From Clostridia bacterium (GTDB lineage Bacteria; Bacillota; Clostridia; Christensenellales; Aristaeellaceae): 64,000 nucleotides of DNA. The translations under genes and the position numbers were made by a program. The notes beneath the pieces are model-generated. The model ran no database searches. It was given only the letters and a program-made list of their open reading frames with translations, and was not told where the DNA came from. Of the stretch, positions 32,497-42,169 are shown in pieces (position 1 is the first letter of the stretch; every line of letters starts with the position of its first letter). The DNA is taken from the NCBI GenBank assembly GCA_017509255.1, contig JAFWQA010000009.1, positions 1-64,000 on the forward strand, given 5' to 3'.

Positions 32497-35478
32497 ATGG
32501 CGAAGGGAAACTTAAAGGTAGCCACCAGGGAGCTTGTGGAGCAGGCGACAGAGATTCTGGACAGGACCAAGAGGGCCCGCAGGGAAGCGGACGCTCTGTT
32601 TGACACGCTGAAGCGGATGAACGAGGACCTCAACCGCGCGAAGGAAGAGGAAAACGCACGCCGCCGGCGCGAAGAGCAGATGAAGGTCCAGTCCTCCTAC
32701 GCGAAGGCGTTCACCATGCTGGACGAGGACGAGAAGGCCCAGATGGAAGCCGCGCGCAGGGAGAGCGCCGATAAGGCTGCCGCAGAGGCGCCCGCGGAGG
32801 AAAAGCCCGCGAAGAAAGTGAAAGCGGAGGAACCCGCCGAAAAGACGGAAGCGCCCGCTCCCGCCGCAGAGAAGGCCGAAGCCGAGAAGCCTGCCGAAAA
32901 GCAGGAGAAGCCGGAAAAGGCCGAAAAGAAGGCGGAGGTGCCGCAGACACAGGTCTTTGAGCCGGACACTCCGGCGGAGAAGCCCGCTGAGGTGAAGCGT
33001 CCCGCGATCGGCCAGATCGTGGCACGGCCCGGCGAAGCAGTCCGCCCGGCAGCGCCGGTCGGCCCCGCGGCCAACGTGATCCGCATGCCGCAGCAGGGCG
33101 CGCAGCAGCCCCGCGGCCCCTACGGCCGTCCCGCGAACCCGCAGCAGGGTCCCTACGGACGTCCGGCAGGCGGGCAGCAGGCCCCCTACGGCCGTCCCGC
33201 GAACCCGCAGCAGGGCCCCTACGGGCGCCCGGCAGGCGGGCAGCAGGCCCCCTACGGACGTCCCGCGAACCCGCAGCAGGGCGGCTACGGCCGGCCGGCG
33301 GGCGGACAGCAGGGCGGCCCCTACGGGCGTCCCGCCAATCCCCAGCAGGGCGGCTTCGGCCGGCCAGCGGGCGGACAGCAGGGCGGCTACGGCCGGCCCG
33401 CGAACGGACCGCAGCAGGGCGGAAGGCCCCAGCAGGGCGGTTTCGGCGGCAGAAACCAGGGCGGTTCCGGACGGTCCCGCGGTTCCGCGGCAGCGGAGCT
33501 CGCGCCGCCCATGGAAAAGGAACGCGTATCCAACTACGACCCGAACAAGAAGAGCTACGAGCGCCAGCATGATCCGGAATACGTGAGCAAGAACCGGAAG
33601 CAGGCGAACAATAACCGCAACAACAACACCTTCAACGGCTATGACGACGAGGTGATCCGCGGCGGCAAGCGCGCCCGGGCCAAGAAGCCCAGCGCGCAGC
33701 AGATGATGGCGCCCATCAAGATCGACACAGCCTACATGGCCGGCGACACCATCACCGTGCGCGACCTGACCGAAAAGATCGGCAAGCCCGCCGGCGAGAT
33801 CATCAAGAAGCTCTTCCTGCTGGGCAATATGGCCACCATCAACAGCGAGATCGATTTTGACACAGCGCAGCTGGTCTGCTCCGACTTTGAGATCACGCTG
33901 GAGCGCAAGCAGGAGCAGTCCGCCGAGGCCGCCCTGGTCGCCGAGGACTTTGACGACGCCGAGGAGAACCTGGAGACCCGCCCGCCGGTCGTGACCATCA
34001 TGGGCCACGTCGACCACGGTAAGACCAGCCTGCTCGACTACATCCGCAAGAGCCGCGTGACGGCCGGCGAGGCCGGCGGCATCACCCAGCACATCGGCGC
34101 CTACACCGTGGAGGTGGAAGGCGGAAGGAAGATCACCTTCCTGGATACGCCCGGACACGAGGCTTTCACAGCCATGCGCGCCCGCGGCACCCAGGCGACC
34201 GACATCGCCGTGCTGGTTGTGGCGGCGGACGACTCCGTCATGCCGCAGACCGTTGAATCCATCAACCACGCCAAGGCTGCCGAGGTACCGGTGATCGTGG
34301 CGATCAACAAGATGGACAAGCCCGAAGCGAACCCCGACCGCGTGAAGCAGGACCTGACCCAGTACGGCCTGGTGTGCGAGGACTGGGGCGGCGAGACCAT
34401 CTGCGTCCCCGTATCCGCCGTGACCGGCCAGGGCGTGGACGAGCTGCTGGAAATGATCCTGCTGCAGGCGGACATGCTGCAGCTGCAGGCGAACCCGAAC
34501 CGGCTGGGCCGCGGCGTCATCATCGAGGCGAAGCTGGACAAGGCCCGCGGACCTCTGGCGACCGTGCTGCTGCAGAACGGTACCCTGCATGTGGGTGACT
34601 CCATCATCGCGGGTATGGCGAGCGGCAAGGTGCGCGCCCTGATCAACGACAGGGGCGAGCGCGTGGAATCCGCCGGACCCAGCATGCCTGTGGAGATCAT
34701 GGGCTTTGACGATGTGCCCAGCGCCGGCGACGAGATGATCGCCGTGGCGGACGACCACCTGAGCCGCCAGGTCGCGGACGAGCGCCGCGAAAAGCTGAAG
34801 GCAAGCCGCGAGGCCACCATGGCCAAGATGAGCATGGAGAACCTGTTCTCCTCCATCGAGGCCGGCAAGGTGACCACGCTGAACCTGATCATCAAGGCGG
34901 ACGTGCAGGGCTCCGTGGAGGCCGTGAAGCAGGCCATGGAGAAGCTGTCAAGCGACGAGGTCAAGATCCGCGTGCTGCACAGCGCGGCCGGCGCGATCAC
35001 CCGCGACGACGTGAACCTGGCCTCCGCGTTCAACGCCATCATCATCGGCTTCAACATCCGGCCGGATGCCTCCGCCCGCGAAGCGGCCGAGAAGGCCAAG
35101 GTGGACGTGCGCCTGTATACGGTCATCTACAAGGCCATCGAGGATATGGAGCTGGCCATGAAGGGCATGCTGGAGCCGGAGTACCGCGAGGTGCTGCTGG
35201 GCCATGCCGAGGTGCGCAACGTGTTCAAGATCACCGGCGCGGGCATCATTGCCGGCTGCTATGTGACGGACGGCAAGGTGCAGCGGAACGCCGGTGTGCG
35301 CCTGCTGCGTGACAACGTGGTCGTATTCGAGGGCAAGCTGAGCTCCCTGCGCCATCTGAAGGATGACGTGAAGGAAATGGCTCAGGGCTACGAGTGCGGC
35401 ATGAGCCTGGAGGGTCACAACGACATCAAGGAAGGCGACGTTGTCGAGTGCTACATTATGGAGGAGATCCCGCGCTAA
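32497..35478 (+). CDS. infB: Translation initiation factor IF-2 with repeat-rich N-terminal linker
   Basis: This 993-residue GTPase places initiator tRNA on the ribosome. The first 200 residues are charged (Ala/Glu/Lys-rich). Residues about 205-328 are a Gly/Pro/Gln/Tyr/Arg repeat of [11 protein letters not shown] and [11 protein letters not shown] units. The conserved part begins near 400 ([22 protein letters not shown]). The G domain has G1 GHVDHGKT near 502, DTPGHEAF and [10 protein letters not shown], and the C-terminal domains follow. GTPase and tRNA-binding regions look complete. rbfA starts directly after its stop. The repeat linker is the unusual part. Confidence 0.97.
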   Translation: MAKGNLKVATRELVEQATEILDRTKRARREADALFDTLKRMNEDLNRAKEEENARRRREEQMKVQSSYAKAFTMLDEDEKAQMEAARRESADKAAAEAPAEEKPAKKVKAEEPAEKTEAPAPAAEKAEAEKPAEKQEKPEKAEKKAEVPQTQVFEPDTPAEKPAEVKRPAIGQIVARPGEAVRPAAPVGPAANVIRMPQQGAQQPRGPYGRPANPQQGPYGRPAGGQQAPYGRPANPQQGPYGRPAGGQQAPYGRPANPQQGGYGRPAGGQQGGPYGRPANPQQGGFGRPAGGQQGGYGRPANGPQQGGRPQQGGFGGRNQGGSGRSRGSAAAELAPPMEKERVSNYDPNKKSYERQHDPEYVSKNRKQANNNRNNNTFNGYDDEVIRGGKRARAKKPSAQQMMAPIKIDTAYMAGDTITVRDLTEKIGKPAGEIIKKLFLLGNMATINSEIDFDTAQLVCSDFEITLERKQEQSAEAALVAEDFDDAEENLETRPPVVTIMGHVDHGKTSLLDYIRKSRVTAGEAGGITQHIGAYTVEVEGGRKITFLDTPGHEAFTAMRARGTQATDIAVLVVAADDSVMPQTVESINHAKAAEVPVIVAINKMDKPEANPDRVKQDLTQYGLVCEDWGGETICVPVSAVTGQGVDELLEMILLQADMLQLQANPNRLGRGVIIEAKLDKARGPLATVLLQNGTLHVGDSIIAGMASGKVRALINDRGERVESAGPSMPVEIMGFDDVPSAGDEMIAVADDHLSRQVADERREKLKASREATMAKMSMENLFSSIEAGKVTTLNLIIKADVQGSVEAVKQAMEKLSSDEVKIRVLHSAAGAITRDDVNLASAFNAIIIGFNIRPDASAREAAEKAKVDVRLYTVIYKAIEDMELAMKGMLEPEYREVLLGHAEVRNVFKITGAGIIAGCYVTDGKVQRNAGVRLLRDNVVVFEGKLSSLRHLKDDVKEMAQGYECGMSLEGHNDIKEGDVVECYIMEEIPR
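33115..33420 (+). repeat. In-frame 33-36-bp tandem repeat within infB
   Basis: About nine units encode [11 protein letters not shown] alternating with [10 protein letters not shown](A/G). The alternation suggests that a two-unit block was duplicated. It keeps the reading frame and gives IF-2 a disordered, arginine- and tyrosine-dotted linker. Confidence 0.8.
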
Positions 35479-35862
35479 ATGAGCAACAGTTATCAGAGAA
35501 TTGACAGGATCTCGGAGGAGGTCCGCCGCGAGACGGACGCCATTATCCGGGAGGAGCTGAACGATCCCAGGATCGGCGGCACCTGGTCCGTGACGCGGGC
35601 CGAGGTGACGGGCGACCTGCGCTACGCGAAGATCTACGTGAGCGTACTGGAGGACGACCGGCGCGAAGCCCTGATGGAGGCGCTGAAAAACGCCAAGGGC
35701 TTTATCCGCCGGGCGCTGGGCAAGCGCATGATCATCCGCTACGCCCCCGAGCTGATCTTCATCAGCGACAAGAATATCGAATACGGAGTCCATATTGCCA
35801 AGGTCCTTGCCGAAACAGGCATCACGGAGGAAAAAACGGACGATGAAGACAAGGAATCCTGA
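35479..35862 (+). CDS. rbfA: Ribosome-binding factor A
   Basis: This 127-residue protein is needed for 30S maturation and cold adaptation. RIDRISEEVRRETDAIIREELNDPRIGGTWSVTRAEVTGDLRYAKIYVSVL and a later single KH-like fold are typical. Its ATG abuts the infB TAA, so translation is coupled. The last 20 bases overlap the start of the DHH phosphoesterase gene. Confidence 0.96.
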   Translation: MSNSYQRIDRISEEVRRETDAIIREELNDPRIGGTWSVTRAEVTGDLRYAKIYVSVLEDDRREALMEALKNAKGFIRRALGKRMIIRYAPELIFISDKNIEYGVHIAKVLAETGITEEKTDDEDKES

Positions 35863-36811
35863 GGGGATCGCGGAAGCGATCCGGAAGGCCGAGACCGTAG
35901 CCGTATGCAGCCATATCTATCCCGACGGGGACACGGTGGGCAGCGCACTGGCCATGCGCCTGGCGCTGCAGGCAATGGGCAAGAAGGTGCAGGTGTTCTG
36001 CCAGCACAAGGTTCCGGACAACCTGGCTTTCCTTCCCGGCGCGGCGGAGTTCCGTCGCCCCGAGGAAAACACCGATTCCTTTGACCTGCTGCTGGCCGTG
36101 GACGTGAGCGACGAGGGCCGGCTGGGGAGCTGCATTGAACTGAAAAAGCGCTGCGCGCACACCGCACAGATCGACCACCACGGGACGAACCCCGGCTACG
36201 CCGAGGTCAACAGCATCGACGGGGCCGCGTCCGCGACCTGCACGATGCTGCGGGACCACCTGAAGGCGCTCGGGACGGAGCTGACCGCGGACATCGCGGT
36301 CTGCCTGTACACGGGCATCAGCACCGACACCGGCAATTTCTCCTTTGACTGCACGGACGCGGAAGCCTTTGACGTGATGAGCGACCTGATGAAGACCGGG
36401 CTGCCCATCGCGCAGCTGAGCCTGCGCCTTTTCCGCGAGAGGAGCAAGGAGCAGATCCTGCTGCTGGGCAAGGCCATCGGCAGCCTGGAGTTCCGCGCGG
36501 ACGGCCGGCTGGCCGTGATGAAGCTGACGAAAAAGGACTTTGAGGACTGCGGCGCGCTGAGCGAGCACGCGGACACCCTGGTGAACTACGGGCTGGAAAC
36601 GACGGGCACGCAGATGGCGCTGCTCGGACGGGAAAGCGACGACGGGAAGATCAAGTTCAGCCTGCGCGCCCGGGAACCCTACTGCGTGGACGGGATCGCC
36701 AAGCGGCTGGGCGGGGGCGGGCATGCCAGAGCCTCCGGCGTATCCATGGAAGGAAGCCTCGGTGAGACCACGGAAACCGTGGCCGCAGAAATGCTGAAAG
36801 GCCTGAACTGA
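35843..36811 (+). CDS. nrnA: DHH/DHHA1 phosphoesterase, NrnA-like oligoribonuclease
   Basis: This 322-residue protein is expected to degrade nanoRNA or dephosphorylate pAp in the cytoplasm. Metal-binding motifs are complete: HIYPDGDTVGSAL, LLLAVDVSDEGRL, the DHH motif in QIDHHGTNPGY, and GISTDTGNFSFD. The DHHA1 domain ends with GGGGHARASG. I chose ATG 35843 (CGGAGG 12 bases upstream), which overlaps rbfA by 20 bp. The place between rbfA and truB is conserved in Gram-positive bacteria. Confidence 0.92.
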   Translation: MKTRNPEGIAEAIRKAETVAVCSHIYPDGDTVGSALAMRLALQAMGKKVQVFCQHKVPDNLAFLPGAAEFRRPEENTDSFDLLLAVDVSDEGRLGSCIELKKRCAHTAQIDHHGTNPGYAEVNSIDGAASATCTMLRDHLKALGTELTADIAVCLYTGISTDTGNFSFDCTDAEAFDVMSDLMKTGLPIAQLSLRLFRERSKEQILLLGKAIGSLEFRADGRLAVMKLTKKDFEDCGALSEHADTLVNYGLETTGTQMALLGRESDDGKIKFSLRAREPYCVDGIAKRLGGGGHARASGVSMEGSLGETTETVAAEMLKGLN

Positions 36812-36819
36812 CAGAAACG

Positions 36820-37734
36820 ATGAACGGATTTATCAATATTATGAAACCGACAGGGATGACGAGCGCGGCCGTGGTGGGCGTGCTTCGCCGCCTGACGGGG
36901 GAAAAGCGCGTCGGCCACGCCGGCACGCTGGATCCGGAAGCCGCGGGAGTGCTGCCGATCATGATCGGCAAGGCTACGCGGCTGTTTGACTATCTGGTGG
37001 ACCGGACGAAGGAATACGAGGCGGTGATCGCCTTCGGCAGCAGCACGGATACGCAGGACGCCACCGGCACCGTGCTGGAGACCGGCGGGAACTATCCGGA
37101 CCTGGAGACCGCGCGGGAAAAGGCGAAGCTGCTGACCGGCGACATCGTGCAGAAGCCGAGCATGTACAGCGCCATCAAGGTGGACGGGAAGCCGCTGTAC
37201 GCCCGCGCGCGGAAGGGCGAGACCGTGGAGGTGCCGGAGCGAATCGTGCGCGTGGACAGCATCGAGATCACCGGCGAGGAGCCGGAGCACGGCATGCGGA
37301 TGCGCGTGCGCTGCGGAAAGGGGACCTATATCCGCTCCATCTGCGACGATCTCGGAAAGCTGTGCGGCTGCCCGGCGCACATGCGATCGCTGACCAGGAC
37401 GCGGAGCGGGTATTTTACCGCGGAGACCGCGGTGACGCTGGACGGGATCCGCGCGGCGGCCGCGGAGGGCAGGATCGGCGAATACCTGACCGCGCCGGAC
37501 GCGCCGCTGGAAGCTATGAGGCGCCTGGACGTGCCGGAGCGGCTGGAAAAGGCCGTGCGCGCCGGAGCGAAGCTGCCGCTGGAAAAAATGACGAAGGAGC
37601 CGCCGGAGGAGGGGGTCCCGCTGCGGATCTATCTGAAGGGAGACTTCTGGGGCATCGGGGAGAGACAGGGGGAGCACATCGTGTGGAAGGCCCAGATCGC
37701 CCCGGAGGAAAAGGAAGAGAAAGAAGAAGCATGA
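36820..37734 (+). CDS. truB: tRNA pseudouridine-55 synthase TruB
   Basis: This 304-residue enzyme converts U55 of tRNA to pseudouridine. It begins GFINIMKPTGMTSAAVVGVLRR. The catalytic Asp is in RVGHAGTLDPEAAGVLPI, and KPSMYSAIKVDGKPLYARARKGE and CGKGTYIRSICDDLG follow. A C-terminal PUA-like region is present. Its TGA overlaps the ATG of ribF (ATGA). Confidence 0.95.
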   Translation: MNGFINIMKPTGMTSAAVVGVLRRLTGEKRVGHAGTLDPEAAGVLPIMIGKATRLFDYLVDRTKEYEAVIAFGSSTDTQDATGTVLETGGNYPDLETAREKAKLLTGDIVQKPSMYSAIKVDGKPLYARARKGETVEVPERIVRVDSIEITGEEPEHGMRMRVRCGKGTYIRSICDDLGKLCGCPAHMRSLTRTRSGYFTAETAVTLDGIRAAAAEGRIGEYLTAPDAPLEAMRRLDVPERLEKAVRAGAKLPLEKMTKEPPEEGVPLRIYLKGDFWGIGERQGEHIVWKAQIAPEEKEEKEEA

Positions 37735-38645
37735 GAGTTATTCGGGACGGAGAACGGACCGGAGCGAGAGTGATCGCACTGGGGACCTTTGACGGCGTAC
37801 ACCGCGGCCACGCGGCGCTGCTGGAAAAGGGAAGGGAGTACGCGGAGGCGCATGGGGTCCTGCTGCAGGCCTGCACATTTGACAGGCATCCGCTGGAGGT
37901 GCTTTTTCCCGAGCGTGCCCCGAAGCTGCTGAACACCCTGCCGGAAAAGCTGCGGCGGATGGCCGCGTGCGGGGCGGACGAGGTCCGCATCCTGCGTTTT
38001 GAAAAGCGGACCGCGGAAACGGCGCCGGAGGAATTCCTGCGCATGCTGCGGGAGACCTCGCTGCTGCGCGCGGTCACGGCCGGCTGGAACTATACCTTCG
38101 GCAGGGGCGGCGAGGGAAACGCCGAGCTGCTGCTGGAGGACGGAAAAAAGCACGGGTATGAGGTGCTGATCGTGCCCCCGGTGAAGACGGAGGACGGCAC
38201 GGTGATCTCCTCCAGCGAGGTGCGCGGCCTGCTGGCGCAGGGGAACATCACCCGCGCCAACGAGCTGCTGGGGAGCGAATACAGCCTGACGGGCACCGTG
38301 GTGAACGGCAAGCAGATGGGGAGCCGGATCGGCTTTCCCACGGCGAACGTGCGGGTGCCGGAGCGCAAGCTGCTGCCCGCCTACGGCGTATACATCTGCG
38401 CGGCGGAGACGGACCGGGAGCTGTGGCCCGCCGTGGTCAACATCGGCGTGCAGCCGACGCTGCCGTCCGGCGGCGTGACGGTGGAGGCGCACATCCTGAC
38501 GGACAGCCCGGAGCTGTACGGAAGGAAGCTGCGGATCACGCTGAAGGAGCGGCTGCGCGGGGAAAAGAGGTTCGGGTCCGTGGGGGAGCTGCAGGAGCAG
38601 ATCGCGGCGGACCGGGAGGCGGCGATCCGCTTCTTCGGCCTGTAA
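37731..38645 (+). CDS. ribF: Bifunctional riboflavin kinase/FAD synthetase
   Basis: This 304-residue enzyme turns riboflavin into FMN and FAD. The nucleotidyltransferase domain has IALGTFDGVHRGHAALL and ISSSEVRGLL. The flavokinase domain has GKQMGSRIGFPTANV and VVNIGVQPTL. ATG 37731 overlaps the truB stop by four bases. It closes the operon; no clear terminator is visible before the glycogen phosphorylase promoter. Confidence 0.95.
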   Translation: MRVIRDGERTGARVIALGTFDGVHRGHAALLEKGREYAEAHGVLLQACTFDRHPLEVLFPERAPKLLNTLPEKLRRMAACGADEVRILRFEKRTAETAPEEFLRMLRETSLLRAVTAGWNYTFGRGGEGNAELLLEDGKKHGYEVLIVPPVKTEDGTVISSSEVRGLLAQGNITRANELLGSEYSLTGTVVNGKQMGSRIGFPTANVRVPERKLLPAYGVYICAAETDRELWPAVVNIGVQPTLPSGGVTVEAHILTDSPELYGRKLRITLKERLRGEKRFGSVGELQEQIAADREAAIRFFGL

Positions 38646-38677
38646 ACGCCCGTACGGAAACGTTTGCAGGGATCATA

Positions 38678-38706
38678 TGGACAGAAAAAGCCAAAGCGTG
38701 TATAAT
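38678..38706 (+). promoter_or_regulatory. Promoter of glycogen phosphorylase
   Basis: TGGACA (38678-38683), a 17-base spacer and a perfect TATAAT (38701-38706) preceded by GTG. It lies 53 bases before the ATG. Confidence 0.7.
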
Positions 38707-38759
38707 TATTTGGTTGAGACCAAGGCTCAACGCATGGGAAGAATGTAAGGAGGAATACC

Positions 38760-41213
38760 ATGCCCACGACCAAGTTTGACAAGGAATCCATCAAAAATTC
38801 CATCGTAGGCAAGATCCAGCGGTACAACGGGCTGACCATCGAGGAAGCGACGCCCCAGCAGATCTACCGCGCGGTGGCATTCACCGTACGCGATCAGATC
38901 ATGCAGAAATACATGAAGGCCCGGGAGGAGAGAAAAACCTCCAAGAAAAAGCGGCTGTACTACCTGTCCGTCGAGTTCCTGATGGGCCGCGCCATGTACT
39001 GCAACATGCTGAACCTGGTATCCACCAAGGAATATACGGAAGCCCTGCAGGAGCTGGGCATCGACATCCAGGACGTGCTGAAGGAGGAGCCGGAACCCGG
39101 GCTGGGCAACGGCGGCCTCGGACGCCTGGCGGCCTGCTTCCTGGACAGCCTGAGCAGCCTGAACCTGCCGGCGATGGGCTGCACCATCCGCTACGAATAC
39201 GGCCTTTTCCGCCAGAAGATCGTGGACGGACAGCAGGTGGAGCTGCCGGACAGCTGGCTGGAAAACGGCAACGCATGGGAAGCGCCGGTCATGCAGGATA
39301 CGTGCGAGATCCACTTCGGCGGGCACGTGGAAGAGATCGAGCTGAACGGACATAAGAAGTACGTGACCAAGGATTACTATACCGTGGAAGCGGTGCCCTA
39401 CGACATGCCCATCGTCGGGTATGACACCGGCAACGTGAACGCTCTGCGGATGTGGTCCGCAAGGAGCCCGAAGAAGCTGGACCTGAGCAGCTTCGGCGAG
39501 GGCCGCTTCGTGCAGGCCAGCGAGGAGATCGAGCTGGCGGAGGCCATCAGCAAGGTGCTGTATCCCGAGGACAAGCACTATGAGGGCAAGATGCTGCGGC
39601 TGAAGCAGCACTACTTCTTCACCAGCGCCACGCTGCAGTACATCATCAAGGATTACAAGAAGACCTACGGCGACGACCTGAGCAAGCTGCCGGAGAAGGT
39701 TGTGATCCACATCAACGACACCCATCCCGGCATGGCCATCCCCGAGCTGATGCGCATCCTGATCGACGAGGAGGGCATGGGCTGGGACGAAGCCAGCAGC
39801 ATCGTGCAGAGGACGATCGCCTACACCAACCACACCATCATGGCCGAAGCGCTGGAGCGCTGGCCCGTGAACATGGTGCAGCAGCTGCTGCCCCGGGTGT
39901 ACCAGATCATCTGCGAGATGAACCGCCGCCTGTGCGAGCGGCTGTGGAACCGCTTCCCCGGGGAGTGGGACCGCATCGCGAACATGGCCATCGTGAGCTA
40001 TGACAACGTGCACATGGCCAACATGTGCGTGGCGATGAGCTACTCCGTGAACGGCGTGAGCAAGCTGCACGGCGAGATCCTGAAGGAAGAGACCTTCCAC
40101 GACTTCAACCTGGTGATGCCCGAGAAGTTCAGCGCCATCACCAACGGCATTACGCACCGCCGCTGGCTGATCAACTGCAACCCCGAGCTGACCGACCTGA
40201 TCAACGAGAGCATCGGCACGAAGTGGATCAAGCAGCCGGAGGAGCTGAGCGCGCTGCGCTCCTTTGCAGACGACGCCGCCTTCCGCGACCGCTTCGCCGA
40301 GATCAAGGAGCATAACAAGGCGCGCCTGGCGAAGCTGCTGAAGGACCGTCAGAACGTGACCGTGGACCCGTCCTTCATGTTCGACGTGCAGGCCAAGCGG
40401 CTGCACGAGTACAAGCGGCAGATGCTGAACGCGCTGCACATCATGGTGCTGTACAACCGCATCGTGAACGACGAGAGCTTCACCATGCAGCCCAGGGTGT
40501 TCATCTTCGGCGCGAAGGCGAGCCCCGGCTATTACCGCGCGAAGCAGATCATCCGCATGATCTGCGCGCTGAGCCGGATGATCGAGAAGCATCCGAGAGC
40601 CCGGAAGATGCTGCAGGTGGTGTTCCTGGAGAACTACGACGTATCCAGCGCCGAGGTGCTGATCCCCGCCGCGGAGGTATCCGAGCAGCTGAGCACGGCC
40701 AGCAAGGAGGCCAGCGGCACCGGCAACATGAAGTTCATGATGAACGGCGCGGTGACCATCGGCACGATGGACGGCGCGAACGTGGAGATCAGCGAGCAGG
40801 TCGGCATGGACAACATCTACATCTTCGGCATGCGGGCAGATACCGTGCGGGACATGTACCGCGAGAACAACTACAACCCGATGAGCATCTTCGAGACGAA
40901 CCAGGAGATCCGCCTGGCCATGACGCAGATGATCGACGGCACCCTGATGCCCGAGGCGCCCTCCGCGCTGCAGGACCTGTATCACAGCCTGCTGCTGGGC
41001 GACTGGGGAAGCATGGGCGACAACTACTTCGTGCTGAAGGATTTCGGCTCCTATTCCATGGCCCAGAGGCGCCTGGAGAAGGACTACGGGAACCGGAAGA
41101 AGTGGCTGAAGATGGCGGTGACCAATACCGCCATGTCCGGCATCTTCTCCTCCGACCGGACCATCCGCGAATACAACGACACCATCTGGCACCTGGAGCC
41201 GATGGAGTTCTGA
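38760..41213 (+). CDS. glgP: Glycogen/starch/alpha-glucan phosphorylase
   Basis: This 817-residue PLP enzyme releases glucose-1-phosphate from alpha-1,4 glucans. The conserved N-terminal YYLSVEFLMGR, LGNGGLGRLAACFLDS and the PLP-lysine motif EASGTGNMKFMMNGAVTIGTMDGANVEI are all present, as is HINDTHPGMAIPELMRIL. The length is normal. The ATG follows AAGGAGG. With the branching enzyme at 24422 it points to glycogen storage, though synthase genes are elsewhere. A strong bidirectional terminator follows. Confidence 0.97.
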   Translation: MPTTKFDKESIKNSIVGKIQRYNGLTIEEATPQQIYRAVAFTVRDQIMQKYMKAREERKTSKKKRLYYLSVEFLMGRAMYCNMLNLVSTKEYTEALQELGIDIQDVLKEEPEPGLGNGGLGRLAACFLDSLSSLNLPAMGCTIRYEYGLFRQKIVDGQQVELPDSWLENGNAWEAPVMQDTCEIHFGGHVEEIELNGHKKYVTKDYYTVEAVPYDMPIVGYDTGNVNALRMWSARSPKKLDLSSFGEGRFVQASEEIELAEAISKVLYPEDKHYEGKMLRLKQHYFFTSATLQYIIKDYKKTYGDDLSKLPEKVVIHINDTHPGMAIPELMRILIDEEGMGWDEASSIVQRTIAYTNHTIMAEALERWPVNMVQQLLPRVYQIICEMNRRLCERLWNRFPGEWDRIANMAIVSYDNVHMANMCVAMSYSVNGVSKLHGEILKEETFHDFNLVMPEKFSAITNGITHRRWLINCNPELTDLINESIGTKWIKQPEELSALRSFADDAAFRDRFAEIKEHNKARLAKLLKDRQNVTVDPSFMFDVQAKRLHEYKRQMLNALHIMVLYNRIVNDESFTMQPRVFIFGAKASPGYYRAKQIIRMICALSRMIEKHPRARKMLQVVFLENYDVSSAEVLIPAAEVSEQLSTASKEASGTGNMKFMMNGAVTIGTMDGANVEISEQVGMDNIYIFGMRADTVRDMYRENNYNPMSIFETNQEIRLAMTQMIDGTLMPEAPSALQDLYHSLLLGDWGSMGDNYFVLKDFGSYSMAQRRLEKDYGNRKKWLKMAVTNTAMSGIFSSDRTIREYNDTIWHLEPMEF

Positions 41214-41222
41214 GAATGACAG

Positions 41223-41256
41223 AAGGCGCTGCGGCGAAAGCCGCAGCGCCTTTTTT
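41223..41256. terminator. Bidirectional terminator between glgP and the SDR gene
   Basis: AAGGCGCTGCGGC (41223-41235), GAAA tetraloop and GCCGCAGCGCCTT (41240-41252) form a perfect 13-bp stem followed by T residues to 41256. It sits between convergent genes; on the minus strand only the two A-T pairs supply a T tract, so it is best for the plus strand. Confidence 0.85.
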
Positions 41257-41266
41257 GCATCTTTCT

Positions 41267-42100
41267 TCAGTTCAGCCGGGAGGAAAGCAGCTCCGCGCAC
41301 CGGTCCCAGAGCAGGGCGGCCGTTTTACCCTCCGGATCCCGGAGGGTGACGCGGAAGGGACGCCGGAAACGGTATGCCGCGCCGTCCTCAAAGTCCCGGC
41401 CGGGAACACCCTCCGCGAGCCGGACGAGGCGCCGGGCGGAGCGCTCCGGGGAAACGGTGAAGAGATATTTCAGCGGGGAATGGTAGGCCAGGCGGAGAAA
41501 GGGATGAGCCTCCGAGGCGAAATTGCTGCGGACGACGCCGGGCTCAAAGGCCGCGGCGTGCAGCCCCCGGCCGCCGAAGCGGCGGACCAGCTCCCGCGTG
41601 AAGAGCACGTTTTCCAGCTTGGTATTTCCGTAGGCGTGCAGGGGATCGAAGCGCTTTTCCCCGTTCAGGTCCTGCAGGTCGAACCGGCCGCCGTACAGCA
41701 CGGCCGCGATGCTGGAGGTCTGGAGGACCGTGGCGGAGCAGGCGCAGAGCCGGTCCGCCAGCAGATTGGTGAGCAGGAAGGGAGCAAGAAAATTCACCTG
41801 CAGCGTCTGCTCAAAGCCGTCGACAGTGATCAGCCGCTGTTTCATGACGGCGCCGGCGTTGTTGGCCAGGACGTCGACGCGGTCATAAGCGCGCAGCTGC
41901 CGCGCCAGGCGGACGACGTCATCCAGGCGCGCGTAGTCCGCCGTGTGAAAGGGCATGCCGAGCTCCGCCGCGAGGGCGGCGGCCGTGGCCGGGCTCCTGC
42001 CGACGAGGATGACGCGGTGCCCGCGGGAGACGAGCGCCCGGGCGGCGGCGGCGCCGATGCCGTCGCTGGCGCCGGTGATGACTACGGTCTTACGGTCCAT
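41267..42100 (-). CDS. Short-chain dehydrogenase/reductase
   Basis: This 277-residue NAD(P)-dependent oxidoreductase has the cofactor motif TGASDGIG at the N-terminus, NNAG near 88 and the catalytic YGNTK. The C-terminal region resembles retinol-dehydrogenase-like SDRs with FEPGVVRSNF. I chose the start at 42100 because AAAGGA lies just upstream on the minus strand; an earlier ATG at 42118 lacks a site. A terminator separates it from the uronate operon, so a role there is not implied. The substrate is unknown. Confidence 0.85.
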   Translation of the reverse strand: MDRKTVVITGASDGIGAAAARALVSRGHRVILVGRSPATAAALAAELGMPFHTADYARLDDVVRLARQLRAYDRVDVLANNAGAVMKQRLITVDGFEQTLQVNFLAPFLLTNLLADRLCACSATVLQTSSIAAVLYGGRFDLQDLNGEKRFDPLHAYGNTKLENVLFTRELVRRFGGRGLHAAAFEPGVVRSNFASEAHPFLRLAYHSPLKYLFTVSPERSARRLVRLAEGVPGRDFEDGAAYRFRRPFRVTLRDPEGKTAALLWDRCAELLSSRLN

Positions 42101-42122
42101 GGGTGAATTCCTTTCCACAGAG

Positions 42123-42153
42123 AAAAACCCGGGGGCGCGAAGCGCCGCCCGGG
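42123..42153 (-). terminator. Terminator of the minus-strand uronate operon
   Basis: On the minus strand CCCGGGCGGCG and CGCCCCCGGG pair with a single bulged base around CTTCG-type loop and are followed by TTTTT. It lies 17 bases after the kdgK stop. Confidence 0.75.
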
Positions 42154-42169
42154 AAAAAAGGAGACGGGA

